This document shows positions 6,800 through 8,555 of a stretch of DNA of 8,555 nucleotides, in pieces. This DNA is from HB2-32-21 sp040235495 (GTDB lineage: Bacteria; Pseudomonadota; Gammaproteobacteria; Pseudomonadales; Porticoccaceae). The stretch covers positions 1 to 8,555 of the forward strand of contig JBECKV010000185.1 of the NCBI GenBank assembly GCA_040235495.1, given 5' to 3'. Both the position numbers and the translations under genes were made by a program. Within the stretch, counting starts at the first letter, position 1. Every line of letters starts with the position of its first letter. The notes under the pieces are model-generated. The model was not told the DNA's origin. It did no database searches and was given only the letters and a program-made list of their open reading frames with translations.

Positions 6800-7824
6800 A
6801 TACCGTCGATATCGCCATCGTCGGAGCCTCGGGAGCGATTGGCGGAGCGCTGATCGAAGCCCTCGAAAATCCCCCTCTTGACCTGGGTTTTGAAGTCGGC
6901 GAGTTGTATTTGCTGGCCAGCGCCCGGTCCGATGGCGAAACCCGAATATTTCGGCAGCGGCCACTCTTGCTCGAAAATCTTGATGGCTTCGATTTCGCCC
7001 GCGTTCAACTGGTGTTCCTTGCCGCCCCTGCCGCGGTCGCGGCCGAATATGCCCAGGCGGTCCTGGATCAGGGCTGCCGAGTGATCGATTTTTCAACGCG
7101 GTTTCGCGCCGAGCCGGACGTGCCGCTAGTGGTGGCTGGGGTCAATAGCGATGAACTCACCGAGGCCGATCATCGGCTGGTGGCGCTCCCCGATGCCCTG
7201 GCCACGGATTTGAGCCTGGTCGTGCAGCCGATCCATCGAGTGATGGAAATCAGCCGTGTTCATGTCGCCAGTTATCAGTCCGTGAGCAGCGCGGGCCAGG
7301 CGGGAGCCAGGGAACTGGCGCGTCAGACCTCCAGTTTGCTCAATGGTCTGCCGGTCGAACCGGAGCTGTTCCCCGAGCAAATCGCTTTCAATATTATCCC
7401 CGAAGTGGGAGTGCTCGACCGGGATGGTCATTCGCGCGCGGAACGGGATCTGCTTGCCGAACTGCGCAAACTGATGCGTGGTGAGATTATTCCCCTGGGC
7501 GTTACCTGCGTGCAGGTGCCGGTTTTTTACGGTTCTTGCCAGGCGATCAGCCTTGAGATGCGCTATCCCACGGCGGTAGAGGAGATCGTCGCCATCCTCC
7601 GCGATGTCGAGGGTTTGGAGCTTGCCGACCCGGTTCGAGCGTATTCCACGTCGCTGGCGATGATTGAAAAGGGTCCGGAATTCAGGTGTTCGGTCGGCAG
7701 GATTCGGGCCAGCCTTGCCATCGAGAACGGAATAGATTTGTGGACTGTGTCGGATGCCGTGAAAAATAGCACCATTTCCAATGCTCTTTGGGTGGCCAAC
7801 GGCTTGATAAAATATTCCAGCTAA
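6796..7824 (+). CDS. usg: Usg-type aspartate-semialdehyde dehydrogenase paralogue, predicted non-catalytic
   Basis: This 342-residue protein has the Asd fold: an N-terminal NADP-binding loop IAIVGASGAIGGALIEAL (6-23), VQLVFLAAPA, CRVIDFSTRFR, a dimerisation-domain motif ASYQSVSSAGQAGARELA (158-175) and a C-terminal Rossmann-return helix ending SNALWVANGLIKY. The catalytic residues have diverged. At the place where active Asd has N-x-x-C-T, this protein has LPDALATDL (131-139) with no cysteine, and the Arg...Gly-His stretch before the last sheet is QVPVFYGSCQA (240-250), with Gln for Arg and Ser247 for the histidine. It is therefore probably not a dehydrogenase. Usg-like paralogues occur between asd and fimV in Pseudomonas and near truA in E. 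coli; their role is not established to my knowledge. The start is TTG, overlapping the asd stop. An accessory role with Asd is inference. Confidence 0.85.
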   Translation: MNTVDIAIVGASGAIGGALIEALENPPLDLGFEVGELYLLASARSDGETRIFRQRPLLLENLDGFDFARVQLVFLAAPAAVAAEYAQAVLDQGCRVIDFSTRFRAEPDVPLVVAGVNSDELTEADHRLVALPDALATDLSLVVQPIHRVMEISRVHVASYQSVSSAGQAGARELARQTSSLLNGLPVEPELFPEQIAFNIIPEVGVLDRDGHSRAERDLLAELRKLMRGEIIPLGVTCVQVPVFYGSCQAISLEMRYPTAVEEIVAILRDVEGLELADPVRAYSTSLAMIEKGPEFRCSVGRIRASLAIENGIDLWTVSDAVKNSTISNALWVANGLIKYSS

Positions 7825-7829
7825 TAAAT

Positions 7830-7862
7830 ACTTACGTCGCTTATCTTTAAAGATGCATAAGT
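7830..7862. repeat. Imperfect inverted repeat with a perfect 12-bp palindrome after usg
   Basis: ATCTTTAAAGAT at 7843-7854 is a perfect 12-base palindrome. Outer arms ACTTA (7830-7834) and TAAGT (7858-7862) extend it as an imperfect, bulged stem. It sits just past the usg stop (7822-7824). It has no GC-rich stem and no T-run, so it is a poor intrinsic terminator; a protein-binding site in front of fimV is as likely. Confidence 0.45.
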
Positions 7863-7930
7863 GTTGACGGGGCTAGTCGTGGATGCGCTGAGGACTTGTG
7901 GCGCCGCGAACCGTGGTTCAGGGATGGTGA

Positions 7931-7962
7931 CGGGATGGGATCTGATGATTCCCCCATCGCCG
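7931..7962 (+). other. Candidate stem-loop in the fimV upstream region
   Basis: CGGGATGGG at 7931-7939 can pair with CCCATC-G-CCG at 7953-7962, giving nine base pairs with one bulged G and a 13-base loop (7940-7952). It lies 48 bases before the fimV ATG. No T-run follows, so it is not a standard terminator. It could be a structured part of the fimV leader or a chance fold in GC-rich DNA. The rest of 7825-8009 shows no gene and no riboswitch I recognise. Confidence 0.3.
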
Positions 7963-8009
7963 GGCGAGGTCTCTTCAGGGTGAGGGGTTCCGGGATTATA
8001 GGGGTGGGA

Positions 8010-8555
8010 ATGAGAATGTCTTATATGACACGATTGGTGTGTGGTTTAGGGATCTTGATTTATTCAGTCTCCGGTTTGGCCGTGGGGCTGGGTGATCTGA
8101 AGACAATTTCTTCGCTCAATGAGCCCTTTGAAGCTCGTGTGGAGATCGTAAATCTCGGCGATCTGGACCTGGATCAGATCCGGGTAAAACTGGCATCGGC
8201 GGAAGACTTCGCGCGGGTGGGCACGGCGCGGGACGCATTCCTGCTGGATCTCCAGTTCAGCGTCGATCCGAGCAATCCCGGCAAACCGGCCATCAAAATC
8301 ACCTCTGCCCAATCGGTGCGTGAGCCCTATCTCGACTTCCTGGTCGAACTGCGGTGGCCCGCCGGGCGCATCCTGAGAAATTATACCGTTTTGCTGGATC
8401 TCCCGGTTTTCGCCGATAAGGTGAGTCCGCGGCTTGCGGCCAGCGCGCGGGCGCCCGCGACAAGACCGGCCGTTGAGCCCGGCAGATCGACGAGTCCCGC
8501 GCCGACCCGTGTCCCGGCTGCATCCACGGAAGATGGCGACGGCGCTGGCGGTTAT
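8010..8555 (+). CDS. fimV: FimV N-terminal region, polar/pilus assembly protein (3' end outside window)
   Basis: FimV is a large inner-membrane protein with a periplasmic LysM-type peptidoglycan-binding part; in Pseudomonas it is needed for type IV pilus assembly, twitching and polar organisation. Only 182 codons are visible, in one open frame to the window edge. They begin with a signal peptide or signal anchor (MTRLVCGLGILIYSVSGLAV, probable cleavage near A24) and then the conserved FimV N-terminal domain: GLGDLKTISSLNEPFEARVE (26-45), LASAEDFARVG (61-71), ITSAQSVREPYLDFLVELRW (97-116) and GRILRNYTVLLDLP (119-132). A Pro/Ala/Thr/Ser-rich linker follows from about 138. The LysM and C-terminal domains would lie further right. 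Start candidates are ATG 8010, 8016 and 8025; 8010 has AGGGG five bases upstream. The 185-base gap after usg suggests separate transcription. Confidence 0.93.
   Translation, partial: MRMSYMTRLVCGLGILIYSVSGLAVGLGDLKTISSLNEPFEARVEIVNLGDLDLDQIRVKLASAEDFARVGTARDAFLLDLQFSVDPSNPGKPAIKITSAQSVREPYLDFLVELRWPAGRILRNYTVLLDLPVFADKVSPRLAASARAPATRPAVEPGRSTSPAPTRVPAASTEDGDGAGGY

Noticed and set aside
7825..7862. Intrinsic terminator after usg
   Set aside because: The inverted repeat is AT-rich and bulged and is not followed by a run of T, so standard intrinsic termination is not supported.
7825..8009. Riboswitch in front of fimV, for example a c-di-GMP type
   Set aside because: I could not find the conserved core sequences of the cyclic-di-GMP riboswitch class I know; only a simple stem is visible.
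1..8555. Mobile element, defence system or CRISPR array
   Set aside because: All coding space is filled by conserved housekeeping families in a known gene order. No transposase, integrase, terminal repeats or regularly spaced repeats were seen.

Overview
The window comes from a moderately GC-rich Gammaproteobacterium outside the enteric group. The order LysR / leuC-leuD-leuB-asd-usg-fimV matches, as I recall it, the chromosomal arrangement in Pseudomonas and related lineages, where truA usually follows fimV. Every protein is a close textbook match to a housekeeping family. I see no insertion sequence, phage gene, CRISPR array, tRNA or rRNA.

Layout. Two minus-strand genes lie on the left: mnmC (tRNA wobble-uridine modification; its 3' end is outside the window) and, upstream of it with a 35-base gap, a LysR-type regulator. 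The regulator diverges from leuC across a 184-base spacer. That spacer holds an AT-rich perfect dyad with promoter-like hexamers on both strands. Five plus-strand genes follow: leuC and leuD (4-base overlap; isopropylmalate isomerase subunits), leuB (isopropylmalate dehydrogenase), asd (aspartate-semialdehyde dehydrogenase) and an Asd-like paralogue of the Usg type (4-base overlap with asd). After a 185-base gap, fimV starts and runs off the right edge.

Function. LeuCD and LeuB carry out the second and third steps committed to leucine synthesis; leuA is not in the window. Asd makes aspartate semialdehyde for lysine/diaminopimelate, threonine, methionine and isoleucine, so the cluster joins branched-chain and aspartate-family synthesis. 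The divergent LysR protein is the obvious candidate regulator of leuCD, but this is inferred from position only. FimV is an unrelated envelope/polarity protein that shares the locus.

The region is largely ordinary and I do not claim a new system. The best anomalies are: a sharply bounded AT-rich synonymous-codon island inside leuD containing three near-identical 10-mers; the Usg paralogue, which lacks the Asd catalytic Cys and His but is still translationally tied to asd; the divergent dyad between LysR and leuC; and a leuB Shine-Dalgarno placed for a TTG rather than the nearby ATG.
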